A DNA stretch of 64,000 nt from assembly GCA_946902875.1 (NCBI GenBank), contig OX336340.1, forward strand, positions 1,409,501 to 1,473,500. The letters run 5' to 3'. The notes beneath the pieces were generated by a model that saw only the letters and a list, made by a program, of their open reading frames with translations, did no database searches and was not told where the DNA came from. Positions 1 through 10,103 of this stretch are shown here, piece after piece; positions within the stretch are counted from its first letter, which is position 1; the number at the start of each line of letters is the position of its first letter. The DNA comes from Nematopogon swammerdamellus (taxonomy: Eukaryota > Arthropoda > Insecta > Lepidoptera > Adelidae). A program made the position numbers and the translations under genes.

Positions 1-21
1 ACCCTTTAACTCCCCATATTA

Positions 22-362
22 GGCTCAATCCACACTGGGACGGCAGCGGCCGGCGCGGCAGGCTCGCGTCGCCGCGCGCTGCCGCGCTCTGCCGCGCGTC
101 GCCGCGCGTCGCCGCGCGTGGCCGCCCGCGTGCCTATGCTAGAGTCGAGTAGGTGAGTAGAGCGGGGAGAGCGGGGAGCGCGCGGCCGCCAGCGGCGCCG
201 CGCGTCCACGCGCGTCCACGCGCGTCCGCGCGCGGCCGCTCGATCTGTTCGAACTTTTCAAGCGATATTGGTCTTTTTAAGTATGTAGATAAAGTTTAAA
301 ATTATTTCACACCGAAAGTGCGCGCCGCGCCGCGCCGCTGCCGTCCCAGTGTGGATTGAGCC
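22..362. mobile_element. PIF/Harbinger-like MITE with 28-bp perfect TIRs
   Basis: The termini GGCTCAATCCACACTGGGAC... and its reverse complement match for 28 bp, and TTA flanks both ends (19-21 and 363-365). A 3-bp TTA/TAA duplication is the signature of PIF/Harbinger. The 341-bp interior is very GC-rich (repeated gccgcgcg blocks) and has no transposase, so it is non-autonomous. Confidence 0.8.
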
Positions 363-874
363 TTACAATGCTTAGGTACGGTAAAATCCCAGCCCTTTTC
401 GCCGCGCGCAAAAACGCGAAATTTTAGCGCGCGCGTTCCCGCACAAATTCGATTATCTATCTCGCATCAATCGATCGATCCATCAATAATAATCTGTGCT
501 CACTCTTATTTCTACTGAAATTACGCATTCAGTCATACCAACGCAATTGATAGTATCAGATTACGTGAAGATAAACACAAGATACGGTAAATCGTAAGTG
601 ATATAGTAACAGTTATCAACATTCAATATAAATATTGTTGATGTCCTTGCATATCGAAGATTAGGCTATATAGATATCGAACTAGATGTAAGATTACCAC
701 TTAGCTGGCTCGACTGTGTTCTCCTCTAGTTCAGTATAGATAGTCTGCAATCAAAATGTAGAGACATGACTTATCGAATTTCAAAGTTATTCAAAATCAA
801 AGTTAAAAGAACATGGTAAAAAACATTTGTTGCTGACATTGGGGTTTTGAGAACCCATCGGTTCTCTAAATCGT

Positions 875-1113
875 TTCTTTGGTCACCACTAGAGTGCGGA
901 ACTGTCTTCCGGCGAGTGTGTTTTCCGAATCCTTTAGCCTGGGTGTCTTCAAACATCGTATTAACAGGCTAGACAGCCTAGCAACAGTCCGCAATTCTGC
1001 TGGCATGGCACCTAACTGAGCGTGGCTTCGCGAGGAGAGGTGTTTTTGGCCCTGTCGAATGCACCATTGGTCTCTCGGCACAGCCACCCATGTTGGTTTA
1101 CCTACATAAAAAA
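875..1113 (+). mobile_element. LINE 3' end (family E), C-terminal RT relic
   Basis: The frame 894-1019 reads RNCLPASVFSESF..VFKHRINRL and then a stop. This is the 'W/RN-LP..VF....FK.R.N..L' ending typical of Jockey/CR1-type non-LTR reverse transcriptases. It is followed by a short 3' UTR and an A run. The 3' UTR recurs at 28405-28512 and 30583-30745. Confidence 0.6.
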
Positions 1114-1245
1114 ATAGCACCGTCGTCGTCTCCGAAAAACAACTAGAACTTAAAAGTGTTAAATAATATTTTGATTAATATTCGGACCCTTGAGTTGAAG
1201 GCGGTACAAAAGCACAAAAATGGGGTCTATCTATCAATTTTCAGT

Positions 1246-1768
1246 TATGGCAATTCGATTTCTAGTTTCCGAGAAATTCGTGGACAAACATTACATATAA
1301 ACATAACAAACATACAAAGATACAAACATACTTATGTACCGTGTGGGGCCGGTACTTTAAAAGAATAGCCCCACTGCATCTCTCCCCGTGTATGTCGTAA
1401 AAGGCGACTAAGGGATATGACTCCCTTCTTATATTACTAGGTGGTAGGGTTTAACCCGCCCGGGTTGGTACCACCGCACTGAATGAAAGGTCGGTCGAAA
1501 CGGCTATGTAAATAGTTTGTGTTTTCCGTCCAGTTCAGTGTAGCCGGCGCGACCGAAGGGAAGAACTGACGTGGCACCAAGTTCACCCGGTGTTATGGGC
1601 TGACATCACGGATGTTGTAGGTGATGTAGCCAATCGTGTCAGTTTCCATAAAAAAAAAAACATGATACACTTATGAATTTTACACACCTGTTTAGAAGCC
1701 CACATAGACTAACATTATACGAATATTGTGCAATTCCAACGATATTACATACATACGGGTCAATAAAA
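1246..1768 (+). repeat. Family-P repeat split by a SINE D insertion
   Basis: 1246-1277 and 1690-1768 together match 56005-56140, where the two parts are contiguous. Here they are separated by the SINE at 1336-1660 plus flanking sequence. This fixes the order: P first, SINE later. Confidence 0.55.
1336..1660 (+). mobile_element. SINE D, full copy with A tail
   Basis: Head GTGTGGGGCCGGTACTTTAA, then AAGGCGACTAAGGGATA, then the A-type body (TAGGTGGTAGGG, GGTACCACCGCACTGAATG, TCCAGTTCAGTGTAGCC) and tail (TGACATCACGGATGTTGTAG, GTGTCAGTTTCCAT), ending in ten or more A. The same structure occurs at 25893-26229, 43550-43856, 52457-52762 and 56955-57232. Confidence 0.75.
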
Positions 1769-2408
1769 AAATGATTGCGGGCACCGCTCGCCGTGTTGAC
1801 CGCCGCCGGTGGTGTGCGAAAGAGACCACGCTAGTACATCTCCGTCGCGTGCGGTGAGATGGCGGTCACGTGTACTGATGGGCAAGGATTCAATCCCATT
1901 TGGGACCGAATCCTTATTCGAGACTTTATAGGGATTTTATTGGGAAAGTTGGGGAAGGTTCCTCATACGATCCTGCGAAATAGGATTTTATTTTAATATT
2001 AGATTTCAACATCGTGAATGAGTTGTTTTCATTAGTACTAGGCATAATATGGTAGTAGGTATGTAGATCATTGTTTTACTGGATGAATTCCTATATCTAA
2101 ATAAATAATGTCTCGACAGGTTTTAATTTGAATGCATGATTCCCTAGTTATGTTCACAAAATAATATATATCTGTGGTCGTTTGAGCGCGCGTACATTTC
2201 GCCGTGATGTGAGAGAGGAAAAAGGTCGGTAATAGAGTCTGTTCCGTGTCCGTGACAGTGTGAAAAGTTAGGTACCAATTTTTTGGTAGATCTACCAATT
2301 TCGGTCATGTTTGACCAAAAAACATACAGTCGAATTGAGAACCTCCTCCTTTTTTTGAAGTAGGTTAAAAAATAACGAGGTAATAATAATCTACCGATAT
2401 TTGTAAAA

Positions 2409-3382
2409 TCAATACTAATAATAAATCTGTAAGGGATGGTCATAGAGTAAGTTACTTTGTTTTATGAGATACTGAGGTATAAGACTCTATGTATGATACT
2501 AAAGCTAAATTGACGATTTTTAGAAATATTTTCTGTGTATGTATGTTCCACCATAACTCTTAAACCGATCATCTGAATTCGATTAAACATCGTACAAGGA
2601 TGTTATATCCTATACTATACGACACAGAGGATAAGCTAAATAAAATTCAGTTCCGGTTACGCTAAGATGTGGTTCCCAAACTGAAATGTTTCGCGCGCCA
2701 TTTAGCGCGAGTAGGTATCAGATATGAGCGAGCCGGCGGCGTGGCGGAGCGGGCGGCGCGGCGGAGCGGGCGGCGCGGCGCGCGGGCGGGTGCCTATAAA
2801 TGCGCACTGCCCATACTATAGAAAGCCAAAATTGTAATTTGATTCGATCCAATTTTTTTTATCCTATTCTTATGGGACAAGTTAGGATACATGTAAACTA
2901 AATATGACGTCACCGATACGAAACATGTACCTTTTCGAAGTAAGTAACTAAGGGAGAGGCCGAAAGCGGAGCTTCGTTCAAGTTAACGATATATTTCTCG
3001 ATGAAAGTAAGTAAATAAGGGCGAGAATATCGTTTACGCGAACGCAACTCGGCGTTCGACAGGGCATTAACTTAGTTTCTTTGAGAAGGATTATCATTTA
3101 CTTGAACGCAGCTCGGCCTTCGGCCTCGTCGGCCTCTTTGAAAAAGTATATGGTTTACCTATAGGGAGCTCCGCCTTCGGCGTCGCCATAGGTAACTTAG
3201 TTTCTTCGAGAAAACTAACGTTTACCTGAAAGGAGCTCGACCTTCGGCCTAGTCAGGAGTTACATATTTTGTTCGAGAAGGTTTGTCATTACCCTGAATG
3301 CAGCTCAGCTTTCGACCTTCTAGCTTTATAACTTACTTTCTTCTTTTGAAATACGAATTTCACGAGAGCGGGCAAAAGCTAG
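2409..3382 (+). mobile_element. Helitron-type element nested in the hAT-like element
   Basis: It starts A|TCAATACTAATAATAAATCT and ends GGGCAAAAGCTAG|T, with no duplication: the TC...CTAG ends and A/T insertion of Helitrons. A 396-bp relative is at 25031-25426. This copy carries an extra array of CTCGGCCTTCGGCC-type units at about 2935-3330. Confidence 0.65.
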
Positions 3383-3413
3383 TAAACTATAATAGTTACT
3401 AAAAATAATACTG

Positions 3414-3809
3414 TTTTATGTAATCCGGTCGCCTGAGTCGAAGGGGCCTAAGCACATTCTCCGACCAGCCAATATCACCTCTGAGAAGGTAGGTGCCCGT
3501 GCATACCGGAGACTTCCCTGGATTCCTGGATATACTGAACTAGAAGAGAACACAGCCGAGCCTGCTATGCGGCCATCTTACATCCAGTACGGTGGTACTA
3601 ACCCAGTCGGCTACAATTTGAGCCTACAACCTCGTAAGGGGTAAGGGAAGGTACCTAGTTTTACACCAGTTCTAAACGGTGAAGCAGCAGGTGTAAGTAT
3701 GCACGTAAATTTTTTCGTCAGAAAAAACTCATTGGTACACATTGACCGGATTCGAACCTCGGACCTCTTGCACGAGAACCCGATGCCCAAAAACTCGGCC
3801 ACCCGCCGC
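3414..3809 (-). mobile_element. SINE B, full copy
   Basis: Minus orientation. The tRNA-like head is at the right (GGTGGCCGAGT.. A box; GGTTCGAATCC B box) and the body and tail run left. Flanking TAATACT repeats look like a target-site duplication. Confidence 0.7.
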
Positions 3810-3948
3810 TTAATACTACTTGTGTAATGTAATCAGAGATGTAATGTCATCAGATCAGAGCGGATAGTCCAAGCGATCCCTTGCAATGACCACTCACAAA
3901 TACGACTCGTGAAAACTCGTTGCAAACTTGCGTGGCTCATAACGAGAT

Positions 3949-4290
3949 CCTCGCCCTTAATGATTAAGTTTCTTCTTTTGAAATACGAATTTCACGAGAG
4001 CGAAGCCGCGGGAAAAAGCTAGTTAAAAACATACTTTATTCGAGAAGGTTTATCAGCTCAGCCTTCGGCCTCGCCCTTAATGATTTAGTTTCTTCTTTTG
4101 AAATACGAATTTCACGCGAGCGAAGCCGCGGGCAAAAGCTAGTTAAAAACATACTTTATTCGAGAAGGTTTATCATTAACCTGAACGCAGCTCAGCCTTC
4201 GGCCTCGCCCTTAATGATTTAGTTTCTTCTTTTGAAATACGAATTTCACGAGAGCGAAGCCGCGGGCAAAGGCTAGTTAAAAACATAAAA
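3949..4290 (+). repeat. Three tandem copies of a Helitron 3' end
   Basis: Units start at 3949, 4069 and 4203 (periods 120 and 134). Each holds CGAATTTCACG, GCGAAGCCGCGGG and (A)GCTAGT, i.e. a complete Helitron 3' terminus. A fourth, similar end is at 3340-3383. Confidence 0.7.
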
Positions 4291-4460
4291 TCCTTTCGAT
4301 CTTAAAATAGGATTAAATCCGGGACTTTATGATAAAATTTCGCTCATATTACAGAACAACTTCACATACTTAACCTTAAAACATAAAATCCTCATTCGGT
4401 CCTAGAATAGGATTAAATCCGGGCTTTTATGATAAAATCCCGCCCATAAAGATTCAATCC
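4284..4460 (+). repeat. Two AAAATCC-rich repeats of about 100 bp (hAT subterminal)
   Basis: ACATAAAATCCT..TAGGATTAAATCCGGG..TTTATGATAAAAT occurs twice (from about 4284 and 4380), just inside the right end of the hAT-like element. Confidence 0.5.
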
Positions 4461-4816
4461 CGGGATCGACCCATCAGTAGTCACGTGTAGCATGTCAACC
4501 AGACCGAGGTCTTATTCACAGATTACCAATATATATGTCTGGTCTTATTGTCATGCCGGCTATCAGCCTTCAATCGTTCTATAGTGTGTCAGCCATGACC
4601 TCGCATGCAGACCGACACATAAAATAATAATATGTTTAAACTTATACATTTATAACCAAAACCCCGTAACTAAGTGCGCCATCGTGAAATTTGTCATCAA
4701 CTCATCAATCAGGCTCTCAAATTTGTTTCATGTTAGTCATCATCAGTGAGTGAGTGAGAGTGACAACCCCGAAACCTCTGCATTGTATTATTTCGGTAAT
4801 AAAACAGGATTTTTTA

Positions 4817-5158
4817 CATACATACATACATATACATATCACACACGCTGAATCCCGAAAATCTGGGTAAGCAGAGTAATCGGTATTGTGCTGCAATAAC
4901 TCTGGTAAATTACAGCACAACACCGACCACCACGTTTCGCAAAGTATTCGAACAAGATTAAAACGATCAAGCAGCAAGTAAGGCACGAAGACCCACCTGC
5001 TGCATGACTCGGTGGAAGTACAGTGCCAAGGTGAGAGTTGGCGAGCCTGTCGCTCTTTAGCACGGCATCTTGTCCTTATCCCTTAGTCGCCTTTTACGAC
5101 ATGCATGGGGAGAGATGCAGTGGGGCTATACTTTTTAAGTACCGGCCCCACACGGTAC
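4817..5158 (-). repeat. Family-C repeat, full copy
   Basis: The head GTACCGTGTGGGGCC is at the right end, the body (GCCGTGCTAAAGGGCGACAG, CTGCAGCACAACACCGATTA) runs left, and it ends in a CATA microsatellite. C shares its head with SINE D but has a different body. Confidence 0.65.
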
Positions 5159-6140
5159 TTTCCCACAGGATTTTTTAAAGAAACCATAAACCTTTTTCTC
5201 ATTTACTTCTGGCACTAAAGAATTATCCTTAATATAATTTTACTCTATTGCCTTTTGTAGAAATATTCATGTATCCAGTAAGTAAGCAATTATAAATGGT
5301 AATTCTAGTTAAATGGAACCTGTTAACTACCTTCGACAAGAACAGAAATATCCCAAAAGTGTTGGTGCCTATGGAACTTCCCTGCGCGACGCCGAACACA
5401 GAAAGGGTTACACGGGGGTTGGATTTAGATAACATCCTCTGAATTTCAATCAGGTGAGGGACCAATGGCAGCTGGTTGTGTTCTAGTATGCTACTCCATT
5501 TCTATGATGACATTGTTTCGACACAAAATGGAACGACACTATCGAAAGCTTATCTGTGTTTTTTTTTTCGATCCAAATTTGAACTGCTGAATAAATAGAA
5601 TGTAAGTTATACTAGAACCTCTGTACTTGTAGCTATAATAATTTTTAATTTACATTTTCAAGAAGTATTGCACTTTTATTATTGCGTATATATGATTAAT
5701 TTTGAAGTTTACTAACTTATCAATGTGTAAACTTCCAATCAATATGAATCTTAGCTCCACAAAATATTTCACTGTAGCAATATTCGTGATTGTTTTAGCA
5801 ATATCCAATTAGCTTACACTCCTACTGCTCGTTCGTACATTTAATCCACATAATTGAGCGTTTGAATCTTTCCATAAATTAATGTAATTGTAGCAACGCT
5901 AAGAGCGGTAATCCACAAAGGCGTATGATAATTATCACGAGCAGGTAGGCTGGCATTATCTTGGACCGCGAGAGTATCAGCGTTATTGGAGAAGTTGTAG
6001 GGATTCGACATAGGAATGCGGCGGCAATACTGCGTCCCCATTGGCCCTGGAGTTACAAGTTTTCTTGGAGTCGTTCTACTACTGTCATTATTGTGTCATA
6101 AAATGCACTGAGTGTACGCTTAATGTGATACAGGCAGTAG
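5159..6140. other. Stretch with no confident gene
   Basis: AT-rich sequence. The only item of note is a 66-codon minus-strand frame at 5841-6041, listed separately. Confidence 0.4.
5841..6041 (-). CDS. Unassigned small ORF with one hydrophobic segment
   Basis: 66 codons from ATG, with about 16 more open codons upstream. It has a Pro/Asn-rich N-terminal half (PMSNPYNF) and a hydrophobic segment (WITALSVATITLIYG) before a stop. Composition looks more protein-like than its surroundings and it matches no repeat in the window. It could be an exon, a small membrane protein or a relic of an integrated element. Function unknown. Confidence 0.2.
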   Translation of the reverse strand: MGTQYCRRIPMSNPYNFSNNADTLAVQDNASLPARDNYHTPLWITALSVATITLIYGKIQTLNYVD

Positions 6141-6154
6141 GATAACAAATGTCA

Positions 6155-6290
6155 AATGAAATCAAAATATATACTTTATCATATACCAGTTTGAACAAGG
6201 CAACTAAAGGCGAGTTTAATGCCTTATGGCATTCTTTAGATGATTACCCTTGGGATGTGGAGAGGTGTATGGGGGCGGACTATGCATGCA
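6155..6290 (-). repeat. Family-H LINE 3' UTR fragment
   Basis: Shares AAAGGCGAGTTTAATGCCTT and GGCATTCTTTA with 51690-51918 and 52155-52455; the opposite orientation is at 12830-12907. Confidence 0.5.
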
Positions 6291-6319
6291 TGCGTAGAAT
6301 TTTTTATTTTCTATAATGC

Positions 6320-6570
6320 ATCCATTAGATAAGTCATAGTCTATTTTTAAATAATGTTATGATGTAGTATTGCGCATCGAGCAAAAAATAGCCTTCGTCC
6401 AATACAGAAATGGATAATAACAGTTTTAATAATACTGTGGTTTGAAGCGAACAGTAAACTTACACTACAATATCTTATTAGCTACCTACTTAAAACTAAA
6501 CTTACAATAAAGATGTGTAAACAATAATTATACATACATTACATTACTAATGTCAAATATAGAAAAAAAA
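6320..6570 (+). repeat. Family-Q repeat, copy 1
   Basis: Matches 22755-22987 over about 230 bp (GCATCGAGCAAAAA, CAATATCTTATTAGCTACCT, AAAGATGTGTAAACAA). Unknown class. Copy 2 interrupts a LINE. Confidence 0.5.
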
Positions 6571-7017
6571 TAATAATATCAGTAGTCAAAGGAAATAAAA
6601 ATTGTCAAAACTGAAAAGTAAAAATTTTAAAAATTAACAGTAAATCATAAATATTAAGAATATTTTTAAAGAAGCATTTGGCAAAGTGGCAGATAGATAG
6701 GATAGTGTAAATGTAACTATAATAATACATAAATGTTAATAGATTACTTATATATGTATATAGATACACATAAGTAGTTAAATGCGAACATACAGAAATA
6801 AATAATGAAAAAAAACTTTAATTTAAATAAAATTTTAAATATTCTACATCTTCTCAAGCGAAAGTTAACTTTACCAACCTGTGCTCTAATGGCCGTTTTC
6901 ACCACTGCCGTTTAAGTCTTATACAACAGTTATTTGTCGGTTAAGCTAACAATGTTCTGACAGGATTAACCGGCATTTATGTACATTTTAGCTGAACGTG
7001 GTGTAATCCTAAGTCAT

Positions 7018-7397
7018 TTTTTTTAAGGAAACTTGACACGTTTTGTTTCACCACCTACAACATCTGTGATGTCAGCGCATAACATCGGGTGAACTAAGTG
7101 TCATGTCAGTGCTTCCCTTCGGTCGTGCCGGCTACACTGAACTGGACAGAAAACACAAACTATTTACATAGCCGTTTCGACCGACGTTTCATTCAGGGCG
7201 GTGGTGGTACCAAACCCGGGCGGGTTGAACCCTACTACCTAGTAAGGTAAGAAGGGAAGGGACCTACAACAGTTTTACGTGGAATTCGAACCAAGGTCAG
7301 CCTCCAACGGTCGAGCGGTCACCCATCCAAGTACCGACCGCGCTCAGCGTTGCTTAATCATCAATAGCGACAGTCGACTGTCTGCACCACTGAGCTA
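7018..7397 (-). mobile_element. SINE A, full copy
   Basis: Tail, body, 5S-like block (reverse complement of AAGCAACGCTGAGCGCGG..) and A-box head are all present. It abuts family K at the right, without a clear target duplication. Confidence 0.7.
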
Positions 7398-7575
7398 GGC
7401 CTCACGCACTCTATGTACTTGCGCGCGCTAACTACCTACCGCCCGACGGGCCGCCGGCGGTCTTTTTCAGTGAAAATGCGTCAGCCGCGCGAAGTATACA
7501 GACAGAGACGCTCGCCCACGCAACTGCGCGCAGCTGCAAAGAAATAAACACTTTACACTCGATCGTTAAGAGAAT
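7397..7575. repeat. Family-K repeat, copy 1
   Basis: AGGCCTCACGCACTCTATGT.. through CCGCCCGACGGGCCGCCGG to TTTACACTCG matches 50351-50522. GC-rich, class unknown. Confidence 0.5.
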
Positions 7576-8281
7576 CGGGAAGTCCGCTCTCCTCCATACA
7601 CCAGGGGAAGTCTCTTTTCAACCCTTAAATCTTGCACTAGCATTTTCAAATTTTTATGTGTAAAAGATATTATCAATATCTATGCCCCTATGTTGTCCTT
7701 TTTTCGTTATTTCATTTTAAATAAAATATATTTGATTATAAAAGTGTCAAAATATAGCCTAACTTTCATATTTTTTATATGGAAAACTATTAAAAAAATA
7801 ATTAAAATTAAAACATAGAGGCACCCAGTAGGCTTTTGTTGATAGCAAAAAAAATATATCACTTAAATTGAGGAAGAATAAAGACATGAAAACAGACTTC
7901 GCCTGAATGATGATTCACAAATATTTTGTAGGCAGTTAGCTTCTGAGCTGCAAATGTCCTTTTCACACAATTCGGGGTGTGAGGGGGGAACTACTCATGG
8001 ACAGCCCACTAATACAGAAACATATTACGTGATGTAATAGTGAAGTTCATTTCATTATCGACATATTTTCTTTAGGGCTGGGATGCATTTTATCGATGTA
8101 ATATAAGCATCTACGAGTATGTAAGTCTACTTACTACTAGTCAAAGAACAAAAGATATTTAATTAGGTGGTGGGCCATATCAAAATTTAGTTTTTGTAAT
8201 ATAAAAGAAAAATTCAGGTTTTTTGCTGAATTTTAATAAGATACTTTTTTAATAATTTGAAAAGGTCTATTTTCTGAAATA

Positions 8282-8365
8282 TCATCATCATCATCAGCCT
8301 GTATCGGTCCACTGCTGGACATAGGCCTCTCCCAAGGCACGCCACCACACGCGGTCTTCCGTTCT
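8282..8365 (-). mobile_element. RTE-type LINE 3' end
   Basis: The reverse strand encodes an ending like 'RVWWRALGEAYVQQWT' and terminates in (GAT)n, as RTE-clade elements of Lepidoptera do. A plus-strand relative is at 59043-59112. Confidence 0.65.
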
Positions 8366-8384
8366 TCAATATAAAGTATTAAAT

Positions 8385-8640
8385 TTGAACCTTCAGAAAA
8401 CGGTCGTTCAGAAAAAGCTACTACACAATTCGCAGCTCATGAAGTACCTGGAGACGAATGGTCTCATCAGCGATCGGCAATACGGCTTCAGGCCAAAACG
8501 ATCAGCTGGTGATCTCCTAGCGTATATCACTCGTCTTTGGGGTGAATCGCTCGAAGATCATGGTCAAGAATCCTTGGCAATTGGCCTTGATATTGCCAAG
8601 GCATTTGACCGGGTTTGGCACAAGTCGCTCTTATTAATTT
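8385..8640 (+). pseudogene. Jockey-like reverse transcriptase fragment
   Basis: The frame reads QLMKYLETNGLISDRQYGFR..RSAGDLL and then LDIAKAFDRVWH, i.e. RT blocks around the first catalytic Asp (A/DIAKAFD), then leaves homology. It is a truncated piece of the non-LTR family that also appears at 10104-12020, and it covers the RT part that copy has lost. Confidence 0.75.
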
Positions 8641-8711
8641 ATTTTTATTTTTTCGCTTTAATTTTTTTTTCTCTTAAACCAAGTCAATGCGAGCATACAA
8701 TTATTATATAA

Positions 8712-8855
8712 CAAAGAACCCCAGACTAACGTATGCCAAAAACACCGAAAGGTAATCTCGTTTGGTATAGAAGTTACAGCTAGGTGTAAGTTTTTTCGTT
8801 AGGGTTGTCACAAATGTTCGGGCTAAGTTTGGCCGAACATTTTTAACAACTAAAT
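8712..8855 (-). repeat. Left arm of a distant inverted repeat pair
   Basis: AACCCCAGACTAACGTATG..TTTGGTATAGAAGTT..GGGTTGTCAC matches, in inverse orientation, 13080-13240. Either the ends of one 4.5-kb element or two independent insertions. Confidence 0.5.
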
Positions 8856-9599
8856 CAAATGAAATGAAATTTAATGGACATACAAATTATTATACAAGAG
8901 TTGACAAACAAAAACAAATATGAAATACATCAGTACACTATATTATATTATAATATCTAAGAATCTAATCCGGCCGGAATATAATCCGTTATTAATATTA
9001 ACTGTGAAAGTGAGAGACTATACAAATTTATCTATGTTTAAAGTAACCAAGAGCTCAAATAGATAAAGAAAATGACTTTGAGGGCGTATATTCAAATATA
9101 AGCGTATAGTGACTCGCCGACTGTGAGCGTGCTGACTGTGAGCTATAGGAAGCGATTAGTCGGCCTCAGGTCAGTGAGCTAAATGAGCATATGTATTGTG
9201 TAATTACATTGTAACGTAGTAGTCTGCGGTAGCCAGAGAGAGCGAAACTGACTGGCGGCTTAGTTTCCAAGTATAGCCGTTTTAATGTTGGCAGCTGTCA
9301 TTCAAAATGAAGATCTTGACGAGATATATCATTACTACCATCACACTAGTAGTCTAGATTTTTTTACAAAAATAAAAAATAAATAAAAATATTTAATTAT
9401 AAAATAATTTTTTTTAATTTTCAAGTATGTATATGCATACACGAAACCCATTTTAACTATTCACACTGCAAGATAAAGACGACTCGTAACTCGCGTAAAG
9501 AAAAATAAAAAAAATCATAACTCCCAAATTTTTCACTTTATTCAAACAATAAAAAAAACATCCCCAGATATTGAGTCAATCTACAATATAAAAATATAG

Positions 9600-9880
9600 A
9601 AGTTTAAAATATATAGTATTTAGAAATATGTTAAAAAGTGCCCTTTTTAAACCCCCTAAAAACGGCAATTTTAAGCGGTCTTTTTGCGATTTTCTCAAAA
9701 ACTCCCAAACTTTTTAAATTGTTTTTCCACCATCCGTAGCCCTAATCGATACGCGTCATTTGACATCCTAAATATTTACGTATCTGTAAAACTCACAACA
9801 CCAGGGCGAATTCGCACTCTCGGTGGAAATCAGGGACTATACTGAAGCGATTGAAAAGACATTTTAAATGTCAAAATAAA
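9600..9880 (+). repeat. Family-N repeat, copy 1
   Basis: AAAAGTGCCCTTTTTAAACC..CAGGGCGAATTCGCACTCTC..AAGCGATTGAAAAGACATTT; the inverse copy is at 19745-19975. Non-coding, class unknown. Confidence 0.5.
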
Positions 9881-10103
9881 ATGTGTTGGAACATTTCACA
9901 CACCACGACTATTATCGAATTTCGGAAATTTCATATTTATTTACATTTATTTTGGACAAAATAAGCCTGTACTATGCTATGCCTGTGCCTGACCTTCGCA
10001 GGCAGGCGTACTATAAAAAAAAGAAAATGTGCAGTTTTCTGGTTCGGATTCCACGTAAAACTGTAGGTCCCTTCCCTTTTTACCGTACTAGGTGGTAGGA
10101 TTT

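Larger units (their letters stand above)
1873..4479. mobile_element. hAT-like element with 8-bp target duplications
   Basis: It is bounded by TACTGATGGG and its inverse CCCATCAGTA, flanked by the exact direct repeat GTCACGTG (1865-1872 and 4480-4487). Subterminal sequences (ATTCAATCCC, AAAATCC blocks) repeat in inverted order. An 8-bp duplication fits the hAT superfamily. No transposase frame was seen; the 2.6 kb is made up of nested insertions and tandem repeats. Confidence 0.7.

Noticed and set aside
2970..4290. CRISPR-like array
   Set aside because: Units are diverged, spacers are not unique and units carry Helitron ends; this is eukaryotic transposon sequence.
5229..5465. 78-codon minus-strand ORF as a gene
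   Set aside because: No recognisable motif or neighbouring exon signals; length is within chance for this region.
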